A DNA stretch of 64,000 nt from Acidobacteriota bacterium (GTDB lineage: Bacteria > Acidobacteriota > Terriglobia > Terriglobales > Acidobacteriaceae). Of the stretch, positions 34,556 to 42,332 are shown in pieces. Position numbers and translations under genes: made by a program. The notes under the pieces were generated by a model. That model saw nothing but the letters and a program-made list of their open reading frames with translations, was not told the origin of the DNA and did no database searches. The stretch covers positions 1-64,000 of the forward strand of contig JABDHA010000003.1 in NCBI GenBank assembly GCA_013285705.1, read 5' to 3'. Positions within the stretch are counted from its first letter, which is position 1. The number at the start of each line of letters is the position of its first letter.

Positions 34556-34946
34556 CGCCGCAGTTCTTGCTACGCGAGAAGACGTCACCCTGATCTTGAT
34601 AGGCGGACAGGTAAAGCCCCATCTCGGTTCTGCCGTAGGAGTTGAGGCGACACGACAAATGATGGATCTTCGACCTGACCTGCTACTTTTGGGTCTTTGC
34701 GCCTTTGACCCGCAGTCTGGAGTGTGGGCCTTCGATGCCGAGGACGCTGCGTTTAAGCGGTCTTTAGTAAAGAACTCCCGGAAGACGGTCACGGCCGCCC
34801 TAAATGAAAAGCTGGATGCATCGGGGCCGTTCCGCGTCTGCCCGGTCGAATCGATTCAGACGTTGATCGTCGAGTCGAACGCACCGCGTCGCGCTACCAA
34901 ACCATTCGTTGCCCGAGGGGTTCAGGTAAGAACGGCCAAGCCATAG
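34170..34946 (+). CDS. DeoR-family transcriptional regulator (copy B, intact)
   Basis: Sugar-phosphate-responsive repressor family. 258 residues from ATG 34170 (MAQMDLMAAERQVAILDRV). HTH domain in the first 60 residues: GRVLASELAIEFETSEDTIR, ALRELADQGLCKRVYGGAL. Sensor domain of the ISOCOT fold: FVFIDGGTTNLAAARMIP, TLILIGGQVKPHLGSAVG, LLLLGLCAFDPQSGVWAFD, and the C-terminal PVESIQTLIVESNAP. Family length and motifs are complete, unlike copy A. Divergent from AraC copy B. The effector is presumably a phosphorylated sugar, which is family knowledge, not read here. Confidence 0.9.
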   Translation: MAQMDLMAAERQVAILDRVRRNGRVLASELAIEFETSEDTIRRALRELADQGLCKRVYGGALAISPASEAIAVRNAEHMDRKAALGAALADLVTKGQFVFIDGGTTNLAAARMIPRNFALTVATQDPAIAAVLATREDVTLILIGGQVKPHLGSAVGVEATRQMMDLRPDLLLLGLCAFDPQSGVWAFDAEDAAFKRSLVKNSRKTVTAALNEKLDASGPFRVCPVESIQTLIVESNAPRRATKPFVARGVQVRTAKP

Positions 34947-35186
34947 GCTCAGCGGCAACTCTGGTCACAAGGTACGTTGTCTATGGGCGGATCATCTTTG
35001 GTCAGCCTCATAGACCTCAATGTGCGCATCAGGCGTGCCTTCGGAATGATCCTCGCATCCTTGCTGCACGTCTCAGTTTCCATCCTGACTTAACCCTTTC
35101 GATCATTGAATTCAAGAGCAAGAACCGGAGTGTGACGTTATGAAAACGCCGCTAGAGTTGGTTATGTAAGCAGAAAGGAACATCCG

Positions 35187-36266
35187 ATGAGCAAGGCGGG
35201 AACAAACCTTGAACTCGCAAACAGTATCCAGCAGGATCCACGGTGGCAATCTGTGATCGATCGTGACTCCAAGGCCGACGGTAAGTTCTTCTACTCGGTC
35301 AGAACAACTCGAGTGTACTGTCGCCCTTCATGCGGAGCTCGCCTTGCTCGTCCCGAAAACGTGCAGTATCACCTGACGTGCGAAGACGCTGAAAAAGCCG
35401 GATTTCGAGCATGCAAACGCTGCAAGCCAGATCAAATGAGTTTGGCTGCAGAAAACTCAGTCAAGATCGCGAGGGCATGTCGGTTGATCGAGCGGTCCGA
35501 ACAGGTGCTGACTCTAAAGCAACTGGCGAAACAAGCCGAGATGAGCCCGTTTCATTTCCACAGAACCTTTAAGTCAATAACCGGACTCACACCCGCCGCC
35601 TATGCGAAGGCGCATCGCAATCAACGGGTACGAGCCTCATTAGAAAGGAGCAACTCCGTGACTGACGCGATCTATGATGCCGGCTTCAATTCGAGCGGGC
35701 GTTTTTACGAAAATACAAACCAAGTTCTCGGTATGACGCCGACTAAATTTCGTGAAGGCGGAGGCGACACGGACATCTTTTTTGCGATCGGCAAAGTCTC
35801 GCTGGGCTCGATTCTGGTCGCCCAAAGTAACAAAGGCGTTTGCTCGATCTTGATTGGCGAGGACCCTGAGGTCCTGATACGCGATCTTCAGGACCGGTTC
35901 CCCAAAGCGAATCTGATCGGAGACGAAGCTGGATACCAGGAGCTGGTCGCAAAGGTGGTTGGACTGATCGAGCAACCTGGAATCAGCCTCGATCTTCCGT
36001 TGGACATTCGTGGCACCGCCTTTCAGCAGCGGGTCTGGAAAGCACTACAACAGATTCCCCCGGGCACGACTGCGACCTATACCGAAATTGCGAAGAAAAT
36101 CGGTATGCCCAAGGCCGTCAGGGCAGTTGCACAAGCTTGTGGAGCAAATGCGCTTGCAGTGGCAATCCCATGTCACCGAGTGATTAAGAACGATGGTTCT
36201 CTCTCCGGCTACCGCTGGGGAGTCGATCGTAAGCGTGCGCTTCTTGAAAGAGAGGCGCGCGCATGA
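35187..36266 (+). CDS. ada: Ada: methylphosphotriester/O6-methylguanine methyltransferase and activator
   Basis: Adaptive-response protein of 359 residues. Domain 1 (1-90) binds zinc and accepts methyl from phosphotriesters: FFYSVRTTRVYCRPSCGARL with FRACKRCKPD, four Cys. Domain 2 (about 95-185) is an AraC-type HTH: LKQLAKQAEMSPFHFHRTFK and SVTDAIYDAGFNSSGRFYE. Domain 3 (about 195-355) is the O6-methylguanine transferase, with YTEIAKKIGMPKAVRAVAQA and active site AVAIPCHRVIKNDG. All methyl-acceptor Cys are kept. First gene of an operon: its stop overlaps the next start as ATGA, and the two following genes are also alkylation-repair type. Autoactivation by methylated Ada is the known control. 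Confidence 0.96.
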   Translation: MSKAGTNLELANSIQQDPRWQSVIDRDSKADGKFFYSVRTTRVYCRPSCGARLARPENVQYHLTCEDAEKAGFRACKRCKPDQMSLAAENSVKIARACRLIERSEQVLTLKQLAKQAEMSPFHFHRTFKSITGLTPAAYAKAHRNQRVRASLERSNSVTDAIYDAGFNSSGRFYENTNQVLGMTPTKFREGGGDTDIFFAIGKVSLGSILVAQSNKGVCSILIGEDPEVLIRDLQDRFPKANLIGDEAGYQELVAKVVGLIEQPGISLDLPLDIRGTAFQQRVWKALQQIPPGTTATYTEIAKKIGMPKAVRAVAQACGANALAVAIPCHRVIKNDGSLSGYRWGVDRKRALLEREARA

Positions 36267-37036
36267 ACACCCTATTTGCTGAGAGAGCAGACTCTGTGCG
36301 GGAGACAGTCGGTCAATCATCTGAAGCATCGAGAGCTGTGGCTCGGATCGAATCGTTGAACTGGCCGCAGATCACGAATGAGTTAAATGATCAGGGGAGT
36401 TCCTTGTTGAAAAATGTGCTCACAGCTGAGGAGTGCGTCAGTCTGTCGCACCTATATCCAAATGAAGACGGATTCCGTAGCCGCGTCGTGATGGGACGGC
36501 ATGGATTTGGTCGCGGAGAATATAAATACTTCAGCTATCCACTGCCCGGAATTATTCAGGGGATGCGGACGGCGCTATATCATGAACTCACCCCGATTGC
36601 GAATCATTGGAACAAGAGCATGGGGATTGAAGTTCAGTATCCGAAGGAACACGCCGAATTCATTCAACGCTGTCACGACGCCGGTCAATCAAGGCCTACT
36701 CCACTCCTGTTGCAATACGGAACTGGAGACTACAACTGCCTGCATCAGGATCTCTATGGTGAGCACGTATTCCCGATACAAGTCGCGTTCCTGCTCTCCG
36801 AGCCGGGGCAAGATTTTGACGGTGGAGAGTTCGTATTGACGGAGCAGAGACCGAGAATGCAGTCGCGGCCCGAAATCGTTCCTTTACGCCAAGGCGACGC
36901 AGTCGCATTCGCGGTTCATCATCGTCCGGTTCAGGGCACTCGAGGTACCTATCGCGTCAATCTCCGCCACGGAGTAAGCAGGCTGCGATCAGGACATAGA
37001 TACACGGTAGGCGTGATTTTTCACGACGCGAGCTAG
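36263..37036 (+). CDS. 2OG-Fe(II) oxygenase of the alkylation-repair operon
   Basis: Dioxygenase-fold protein of 257 residues translated by ATGA overlap from ada. The double-stranded beta-helix residues are HQDLYGEHVFPIQVAFLLSE (His-x-Asp of the iron triad), FDGGEFVLTEQRPRMQS, and a distal His in AFAVHHRPVQGTRGTYRVN with the 2OG-binding Arg following. The short PLRQGDAVAF strand is typical. Members of this group occur beside ada and alkB in many bacteria but their substrate is not well defined; it is distinct from AlkB itself, which is the next gene. The first ~40 residues are probably disordered. Confidence 0.88.
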   Translation: MNTLFAERADSVRETVGQSSEASRAVARIESLNWPQITNELNDQGSSLLKNVLTAEECVSLSHLYPNEDGFRSRVVMGRHGFGRGEYKYFSYPLPGIIQGMRTALYHELTPIANHWNKSMGIEVQYPKEHAEFIQRCHDAGQSRPTPLLLQYGTGDYNCLHQDLYGEHVFPIQVAFLLSEPGQDFDGGEFVLTEQRPRMQSRPEIVPLRQGDAVAFAVHHRPVQGTRGTYRVNLRHGVSRLRSGHRYTVGVIFHDAS

Positions 37037-37047
37037 GAGGATGCGCG

Positions 37048-37698
37048 ATGTCGACACTCTTTGATTCAATTCCCGGGCGGGGACTGCCTCACGATCTCCT
37101 CGGCCCGGGCACCGCCATCTTGAACGGCTTTGCACTTGGGCGCGAGACTGAATTGGCATTTATGATCCAAGCCATTAGTAAACTTGCGCCTTTTCGGCAC
37201 ATGATCACACCCGGTGGCTTTCGTATGTCTGTGGCGCTGACAAACTGCGGAAGATACGGTTGGGTCACCGATCGGACGGGATATCGTTACGACAGCATCG
37301 ATCCCGAAACAGAACAGCATTGGCCGGGAATGCCTGATAACTTTCTCGAATTGGCCAGAGCTGCTGCATCGACGGCTGGCTTCCCGTCATTCATTCCTGA
37401 TGCCTGTCTCATTAATCGTTACGAGCCTGGGTCGCGGCTCACGCTTCATCAGGACAAGAACGAACGAGATTTCACACAGCCCATCGTTTCGGTCTCTCTC
37501 GGGTTGCCGGCAACTTTCCTCTTCGGAGGTATGGAACGCTCCGATAAGACCGTCCGAGTCCCACTACATCACGGCGACGTCCTCGTCTGGGGAGGTCCGG
37601 CTCGGTTACGCTACCACGGGATCAACCCTCTGAAAGAGGGAGTGCATCCGACGTTTGGAGGCTACCGCTACAACCTAACTTTCAGGGCTGCGGGATAG
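37048..37698 (+). CDS. alkB: AlkB DNA/RNA demethylase
   Basis: 2OG- and Fe(II)-dependent dioxygenase reversing 1-methyladenine and 3-methylcytosine. ATG 37048 follows AGGAGG with a 5-6 base spacer. 216 residues, the normal length. Seen: the substrate lid MSVALTNCGRYGWVTDRTGY, NRYEPGSRLTLHQDKNERD (iron ligands His and Asp in HQD), the distal ligand His in LRYHGINPLKEG and the 2OG-binding Arg in YRYNLTFR. It lies 11 bp after the oxygenase gene, third in the ada operon, so induced with Ada. High confidence. Confidence 0.96.
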   Translation: MSTLFDSIPGRGLPHDLLGPGTAILNGFALGRETELAFMIQAISKLAPFRHMITPGGFRMSVALTNCGRYGWVTDRTGYRYDSIDPETEQHWPGMPDNFLELARAAASTAGFPSFIPDACLINRYEPGSRLTLHQDKNERDFTQPIVSVSLGLPATFLFGGMERSDKTVRVPLHHGDVLVWGGPARLRYHGINPLKEGVHPTFGGYRYNLTFRAAG

Positions 37699-37757
37699 GT
37701 AGATCTCGAGGACTAATCAGCTAACAGGAGTCGACAGACACCCAGGAGAAAAAGATT

Positions 37758-38003
37758 ATGCGTTCTAAACGCGATGGAGACACCGTTGCTAGTTTGGGAT
37801 CAGACGAATACATCGTAGAACCCCTCTGTTTCGATACGGACGCGCTCGAGACCTATAAGGAGTTCGTTCTACGGTCTATCACTGAATTTGCGGAATCTGA
37901 CCTTGGCCTCCTTCATCAACCACAAGACGACGTTCAACGTCTTTATCTCATCACGGGTGGAGTCTTCCGTTTGGGGGATTCGGGCGTCACCCGGCTGAGC
38001 TAA
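37758..38003 (+). CDS. small hypothetical protein at end of ada operon
   Basis: 81 residues from ATG 37758 with AGGAG and an eight-base spacer. The chain is acidic (DTDALETYKEFVLRSITEFA, FAESDLGLLHQPQDDVQRLY) with predicted helices and no membrane or signal segment. No family recognised. The 59-bp gap to alkB and the terminator-like hairpin just downstream suggest co-transcription with ada-alkB, so a role in alkylation stress is possible but only inferred from position. Confidence 0.55.
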   Translation: MRSKRDGDTVASLGSDEYIVEPLCFDTDALETYKEFVLRSITEFAESDLGLLHQPQDDVQRLYLITGGVFRLGDSGVTRLS

Positions 38004-38052
38004 TCGAGAGTGTGAAGGATAAGTGCACTTCTAACGCGATTGCTTCGATACA

Positions 38053-38090
38053 GGGCTGCCAGCGTCATTGGCGGCCCTCCTTCTGTCACT
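38053..38090 (+). terminator. terminator of the ada operon
   Basis: GGGCTGCCA (38053-38061) pairs with TGGCGGCCC (38069-38077) with one G-T pair, loop of seven bases, followed by TCCTTCTGTCACTTTC, a pyrimidine-rich tail. It lies 50 bp after the stop of the 81-residue ORF. Confidence 0.55.
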
Positions 38091-38163
38091 TTCACTGTAG
38101 CCGACACCGTCTCAGTAAGACCCCTTGTCCCTGGATCGTCGGAGCAGTCTCCTACCGAAGTCT

Positions 38164-38466
38164 TTAGAGGACTTCAACTGTACTGACTGGCAGTGAAATA
38201 AAGTAGACGACGATCGATATGGATTCGACCAAGTCATTGCTTCTTCTGCCTGAACATCCAGCTCTCGAGCCCGTCGAACGTTGAACAAGTCTCAGAATTT
38301 GGCCCGTCCCGATTTTGTAGTATGTCATGGATTGTGCCACTTCTTCGAGTGACAGCGTAGTTGCATGGCGTTCGAACCATGCGAGGATTTGCTGCTCATC
38401 GAGAGTGCCCTCCGCTAAGAGATAGTCGGCGAGGTGATCAATTGCGGCTTCGTCTGCTCTGATCAA
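38164..38466 (-). CDS. small hypothetical, third of three overlapping ORFs
   Basis: 100 codons from TTG 38466, overlapping the preceding stop as TTGA. The first 70 residues look like a folded helical protein (DEAAIDHLADYLLAEGTLDE, QQILAWFERHATTLSLEEVA), then the sequence turns into a Ser/Val-rich end. No family recognised. The chain of stop/start overlaps with the two ORFs upstream is the main argument that it is translated. Confidence 0.42.
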   Translation of the reverse strand: MIRADEAAIDHLADYLLAEGTLDEQQILAWFERHATTLSLEEVAQSMTYYKIGTGQILRLVQRSTGSRAGCSGRRSNDLVESISIVVYFISLPVSTVEVL

Positions 38467-38684
38467 TCGAGACGCGAGCTTGTAGCCGACATGAGCAAAT
38501 GTGTTCGTGTCTTTTTAAGACTGCGAACAAGTCCCCTTTGCACAGCGGCTTCACGCGCCTCCTGCGCGCTCGTCATGTCAGAGTTCAGTTGCTTTGAAAT
38601 CGACTCCGACAGCGGTTCCGTCGGTGTCTGGTCAACGATCGTGCCGACATAGACGAAAGCAAACCCCCGTCTTATTAACTTCAT
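38463..38684 (-). CDS. small hypothetical, second of three overlapping ORFs
   Basis: 73 residues from ATG 38684 (MKLIRRGFAFVYVGTIVDQT), chosen because it overlaps the upstream ORF stop as ATGA; the track start at 38717 is longer. The beginning (GFAFVYVGTIVDQ) is hydrophobic beta-like; the remainder (SESISKQLNSDMTSAQEARE) is polar and helical. No known family. Coupling at both ends suggests a real operon. Confidence 0.45.
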   Translation of the reverse strand: MKLIRRGFAFVYVGTIVDQTPTEPLSESISKQLNSDMTSAQEAREAAVQRGLVRSLKKTRTHLLMSATSSRLD

Positions 38685-38920
38685 ATCGTCCCGATACGGT
38701 CCTCTGGCTTGTTCCAATCACATGTAGTTCCGCTTGCTCGCTCGCCCGCATCGACTACACCGATGCGTTCAACGGGAAAGTTCGCACGCAAAGCGACGAT
38801 CGCGCGTGCAGCAAGATGCCGAGCTGCTTGTTTTGATCGATGTCGTTCATACTGACTCCATTGTTGGTTCGTCATAACTGCTGCAATCTCGAATACGACA
38901 CCGTTGATCTGGCGAATCAT
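38681..38920 (-). CDS. small hypothetical, first of three overlapping ORFs
   Basis: 79 residues from ATG 38920; no strong ribosome site. Reads MIRQINGVVFEIAAVMTNQQ, then RSKQAARHLAARAIVALRAN (basic helix) and a polar end. No family recognised. It heads a group of three overlapping minus-strand ORFs that is divergent from a 39-residue plus-strand ORF, with 29 bases between the two starts. Confidence 0.42.
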   Translation of the reverse strand: MIRQINGVVFEIAAVMTNQQWSQYERHRSKQAARHLAARAIVALRANFPVERIGVVDAGERASGTTCDWNKPEDRIGTI

Positions 38921-38949
38921 AGGAAAATGTCTGTGATACTCTCGCTCAC

Positions 38950-39069
38950 ATGAGTGCCAGCGACGACAAGATTATCATCAACAAAACGATACTAGCCCTC
39001 CATTCACAGATCGCGGATCTTGACATTGAAATTGGCGAAATAGGCAGCGAAAACTCGAAGATGAATTGA
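38950..39069 (+). CDS. 39-residue ORF, possible coiled-coil remnant
   Basis: Too short for the ORF track. MSASDDKIIINKTILALHSQ continues with IADLDIEIGEIGSENSKMN. The heptad-like I/L spacing suggests a helix. A neighbouring frame continues RQRKLEDELNRLS before a stop, which would be a natural coiled-coil ending, so this may be a frameshifted small gene. Tentative. Confidence 0.3.
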   Translation: MSASDDKIIINKTILALHSQIADLDIEIGEIGSENSKMN

Positions 39070-39299
39070 ACAGACTGAGTTGATTGGCCGCTGACATCCT
39101 GATTTCCCATCTCTCCCAACAGGATCCCGCTAATGTCTGCGCCGCTGATTATAGCTCGGTCAGAAGCCCTCGAAATAATTTGTCTGCAACTCTGCCGAAT
39201 GTCCCGAGAGGGCGCCCTGAAACATTAATCTGAGAGCACCCTCGAATGTCTTTGGTCGTCGGTACGGGTTCCTTGTTGCATACTGCTTTTGCCTTGAGC

Positions 39300-40184
39300 T
39301 TATATTTTGGCCGATTCGAAGAAATTGCGCATCGCTTCTGCAATCTCCTCAACGTGGGTTTCGAGTGCGAAGTGTCCGGCGTCAACGTACTGAACCGTAG
39401 CTTTAGGCATGTCCTTCTTAAAGGCTTCTGCGCCGGCAGGTATGAAGAAGGGATCATTCTTACCCCAGACTGCGAGGAAGGGAGGTTGATGGGCCCGGAA
39501 ATACTCGTGGAATTTGGGATAGATCGTCACATTGTTGCGATAGTCAAAATGCAGATCGAGTTGAATGTCGATGTTCCCGGGGCGCTCGACGAGCGCAATG
39601 TCGAGGGTGTAGCTCTCTGGCGAGACCCGGTCTGGTTCGGGCATGCCCGCGAAGTATTGAAAGCGAATTCCGCCCGCACCAAGAAACCCTCGAATCACTT
39701 CGCGATTCTCCGGCGTCTCTTCCTTCCACCACTTCTTAAGGGGCTCCCATGGCACTCCCAGGCCCTCTTCATATGCGTTGCCGTTCTGGGAAACGATAGC
39801 GGACACGCGCTCGGGACGCGAGAGCGCCAGACGCAGTCCAGTGGGAGCGCCAAAGTCGAAGATGTAAAGGGCGTATCGCTTCAAGTTGAGCGCGTCGGTA
39901 AACGCACCGATTGTTTTCGCCAGGGAATCGAAGGTGTACGTGTAGTTCCTCTCGGCAGGCACCTCGGTAAATCCGAAACCGGGGAGATCGGGAGCGATCA
40001 CTCGGTACTTGTCTCCAAGACGGAGAATCAACTCCCTGAATTGAAACGAAGACGTTGGAAATCCGTGGAGCAGCAAAACGACCGGGCCATCCGCCGGCCC
40101 CGCTTCACGATAGAAAATGGAAACGCCGTCCGCGGATACACGGCGCAGGAATGTGTGAGGAATCATGCTCTCGGAAGTTGACAT
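39300..40184 (-). CDS. alpha/beta hydrolase, epoxide hydrolase/haloalkane dehalogenase-like
   Basis: Cytoplasmic hydrolase, 294 residues from ATG 40184 (MSTSESMIPHTFLRR). Motifs: oxyanion LLLHGFPTSSFQFRELI, nucleophile elbow YIFDFGAPTGLRLA (Asp), third acidic residue region LAVWGKNDPFFIPAGAEAF, and catalytic His in VDAGHFALETHVEEI. Cap domain lies between about residues 135 and 215. Closely resembles the proteins at 40818 and 46957 in cap and active-site sequence, so the three are paralogues; the Tat-exported one at 3894 is more distant. Reaction (epoxide or C-halogen hydrolysis) cannot be settled without cap residue comparison. Confidence 0.86.
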   Translation of the reverse strand: MSTSESMIPHTFLRRVSADGVSIFYREAGPADGPVVLLLHGFPTSSFQFRELILRLGDKYRVIAPDLPGFGFTEVPAERNYTYTFDSLAKTIGAFTDALNLKRYALYIFDFGAPTGLRLALSRPERVSAIVSQNGNAYEEGLGVPWEPLKKWWKEETPENREVIRGFLGAGGIRFQYFAGMPEPDRVSPESYTLDIALVERPGNIDIQLDLHFDYRNNVTIYPKFHEYFRAHQPPFLAVWGKNDPFFIPAGAEAFKKDMPKATVQYVDAGHFALETHVEEIAEAMRNFFESAKI

Positions 40185-40521
40185 AGTGGAAAGCCCCAAT
40201 CGTGAAGTGTGTTTTGCAATACGTATGAATTGCCCAAATGAGAGCCTGAAGTAGATGTGGCGGTTACAAAATCTTTAGCGTTGATTCTAAGCAGCCCTGG
40301 CGGAGACGCTCTCTTCAGGCCTTTTTGCGAATCCACGATGGATACCGATGAACCGAGAAGTAGAGTTCAACTCTGTTAAATAAAATGTAACCCCTCCCAG
40401 AAGTGCGGCTCTCATCTCGGACGAAAGATTCAGTAATTGGTGAACGACCTCTGGTCCCCAAGTGAGGACGGGTCTTACTCGCCGGATGCTAGATATTCAG
40501 TCGACGACAGGAGCACGAAAG
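40185..40521. other. divergent promoter region between two hydrolase units
   Basis: About 340 bases between the minus-strand hydrolase and the plus-strand XapX-hydrolase pair. No ORF with a ribosome site and no obvious operator palindrome. Presumably holds both promoters. Confidence 0.4.
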
Positions 40522-40821
40522 ATGGGCAAACTTGCACTTGGATGCGCATTGTCGCTGGTGATCGGAGCGATGTGCTGCTGGGTAGATATTCCATTACCTA
40601 GTCCGCCGAAGATTCAAGGTGCGCTTCTCGTCGTAGCAATGACCCTGGGGTATCTCGCGACCGATTGGGTCATTGCCAGAAAGATCCCTTCCAGAGGGCC
40701 CGCGACGACGCAGTCCCTTTGTGGCGGGCCGACGGGAGTTCCGTGTGCCCCGAAGCAGCCGCAAAAAAATAATTGTTGTATTGACCAAAATCAGCAACAT
40801 CGATCGGAGAAGCCTAAATGA
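40522..40821 (+). CDS. XapX-domain (DUF1427) small membrane protein
   Basis: From ATG 40522 (MGKLALGCALSLVIGAM), with GGAG upstream, 99 residues. Two TM segments: LGCALSLVIGAMCCW and GALLVVAMTLGYLATDWVI, joined by the DIPLPSPPKI turn that matches the XapX pattern (SPAPP). The C-terminal tail is Cys/Gln/Lys-rich and longer than usual (SLCGGPTGVPCAPKQPQKNN). XapX-domain proteins are often next to hydrolases or xanthosine genes; function unknown. Its stop overlaps the hydrolase start as ATGA, so the two are coupled. Confidence 0.7.
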   Translation: MGKLALGCALSLVIGAMCCWVDIPLPSPPKIQGALLVVAMTLGYLATDWVIARKIPSRGPATTQSLCGGPTGVPCAPKQPQKNNCCIDQNQQHRSEKPK

Positions 40822-41708
40822 CGAATACTGCCACACCGCCATCCCCAACCAAGTCCTATCCCGTCCACTACAAAACCGTAGCCATCGATGAGCAGGAGCT
40901 CTTCTACCGTGAAGCAGGCCCAACCGATGCTCCAGTGATGCTTCTTCTGCACGGGTTTCCGACTTCCTCCAACATGTTTAGGAACCTCATCGCGAAGCTC
41001 GCCCCGAACTTTCATGTGATTGCGCCGGATTACATTGGATATGGGCTGAGCAGCATGCCCGATCCTAAGACATTTGCGTACACTTTCGAAAACCAAACGA
41101 ACTTTGTCGAGAAACTGGTAAAGAATCTTGGACTGACCAAGTTCATCATGTATGTCATGGATTACGGCGCTCCGATTGGCTATCGTCTCGCATTGCGCCA
41201 TCCTGAAAAGGTCGCGGCCTTCGTCATACAAAACGGCAACGCATATGACGGTGGTCTCCTCGACTTTTGGGATCCTATCAAGAAGTACTGGAAGGACCAT
41301 TCCTCTGAAAGTGAAGCGAGCATCGCGCATCTAGTCACACTGGACGCGACGAAATGGCAATACCAGAATGGCGTCTCAGACACTTCGCTTCTCGATCCCA
41401 CAGCGTGGGTCCTGGATCAACACGGGCTCGATCGGCCGGACAACGACAGAGTCCAATTCGACATGTTTTATGACTATCGGACGAATGTTCCCCTTTATCC
41501 CCAATTTCAGGAGTTCTTCCGCAAATACCAGCCGCGGACATTGATTATCTGGGGAGAGAAGGATTTCATCTTCCCACCACCAGGCGCTGAGGCCTACAAG
41601 CAGGACCTGAAGAACCTCGAAATGTATATGCTCCCGACGGGCCATTTCGCGCTCGAGACGCACTGCGACGAAATTGCGCATCACATCAACCGGTTCTTCC
41701 ATAAGTAG
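40818..41708 (+). CDS. alpha/beta hydrolase, epoxide hydrolase/haloalkane dehalogenase-like
   Basis: 296 residues, translated by ATGA overlap from the XapX gene. Motifs: LLLHGFPTSSNMFRNLI (oxyanion), YVMDYGAPIGYRLALRHPEK (Asp nucleophile elbow), IIWGEKDFIFPPPGAEAY (acid region) and LPTGHFALETHCDEI (catalytic His). Cap region includes NAYDGGLLDFWDPIKKYW and FYDYRTNVPLYPQFQEFF, shared with the paralogues at 39300 and 46957. Cytoplasmic, no signal peptide. Pairing with a small membrane protein distinguishes it from its paralogues. Substrate undecided. Confidence 0.87.
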   Translation: MTNTATPPSPTKSYPVHYKTVAIDEQELFYREAGPTDAPVMLLLHGFPTSSNMFRNLIAKLAPNFHVIAPDYIGYGLSSMPDPKTFAYTFENQTNFVEKLVKNLGLTKFIMYVMDYGAPIGYRLALRHPEKVAAFVIQNGNAYDGGLLDFWDPIKKYWKDHSSESEASIAHLVTLDATKWQYQNGVSDTSLLDPTAWVLDQHGLDRPDNDRVQFDMFYDYRTNVPLYPQFQEFFRKYQPRTLIIWGEKDFIFPPPGAEAYKQDLKNLEMYMLPTGHFALETHCDEIAHHINRFFHK

Positions 41709-41782
41709 GCATCCGTGCCTCAGACGTAGATTCGCACTTGCCTGGCTCATAAACTTGTCATCTGAAAGGCAATTCGCTTCGA

Positions 41783-41802
41783 GCGCCTTCACCTGAAGGC
41801 GC
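41783..41802. terminator. hairpin between convergent genes
   Basis: GCGCCTT (41783-41789) pairs with AAGGCGC (41796-41802), loop of six bases, with flanking CTTC/GAAG that can extend the stem. It sits between the hydrolase stop and the convergent ferredoxin remnant. No T-tract on the plus side, so activity is uncertain. Confidence 0.45.
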
Positions 41803-41820
41803 GAAGAAGGCTTACAGGGC

Positions 41821-42284
41821 TTACAGATCTAATTCGACATCTGACGTCGGGCTCGAGCAGCAGATAAGAGCCCGGTCGGAAGTGAGGGTATCGATAGTAT
41901 CCGGGAGTAGCTCAATTCTCCACTGATGACCCCACTCTCACAGTTATGACACATTCCTGAGCGGCACGACCAACGCACAGGAACGTCACATGCTTCCGCG
42001 GCCTCAAGCAGATTATGAAAGCGCGAGCTCCAATGGAAGGCAACTCCGCTCTTGACCAAGGTTACGAGAGGGCCGGATTTCGCAGCATCTTGCGGTGGGT
42101 GTGGTTTGGAAAGCGGAGACGGAGACTGACCCGTTGATGCGGCGGCTGTCGTTCGCAAGAGATGTGGGGAGCAACGATCATCGCTGGGTTCAAAGCAAAG
42201 TTGAGATGAGATCACTCGAGATTGCCCACTGCAGGCACTGCGACTGGTGCGGGGGCATTCGGCCGCAGTGATTTCGAGATCCAC
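41821..42284 (-). pseudogene. remnant of a 2Fe-2S ferredoxin-tailed oxidoreductase
   Basis: Only the C-terminal plant-type ferredoxin domain is recognisable: LVTLVKSGVAFHWSSRFHNL, LEAAEACDVPVRWSCRSGMC (cluster Cys) and HNCESGVISGELSYS. A one-base deletion in TACTCCCGG then shifts the frame; the proper ending PDTIDTLTSDRALICCSSPT SDVELDL reads in another frame to TAA at 41821, supplying the fourth Cys. The upstream 70 residues are not an FNR domain. Such tails belong to FNR- or MOSC-linked reductases. Truncated and frameshifted, so dead. Confidence 0.85.
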
Positions 42285-42332
42285 TTCATGGATAGGTCAC
42301 GTTGATTTAAAACGACGGCTCAGCAGCCATCA

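Noticed and set aside
34340-34792. 150-codon minus ORF within DeoR
   Set aside because: Antisense shadow of the intact DeoR gene.
38969-39069. CRISPR or other short-repeat array in the window
   Set aside because: No regularly spaced identical repeats were seen here or elsewhere; the only repeats are the RIT ends and the large duplication.
39246-40181. 311-codon plus-strand ORF
   Set aside because: Antisense shadow of the well-supported hydrolase at 39300-40184.
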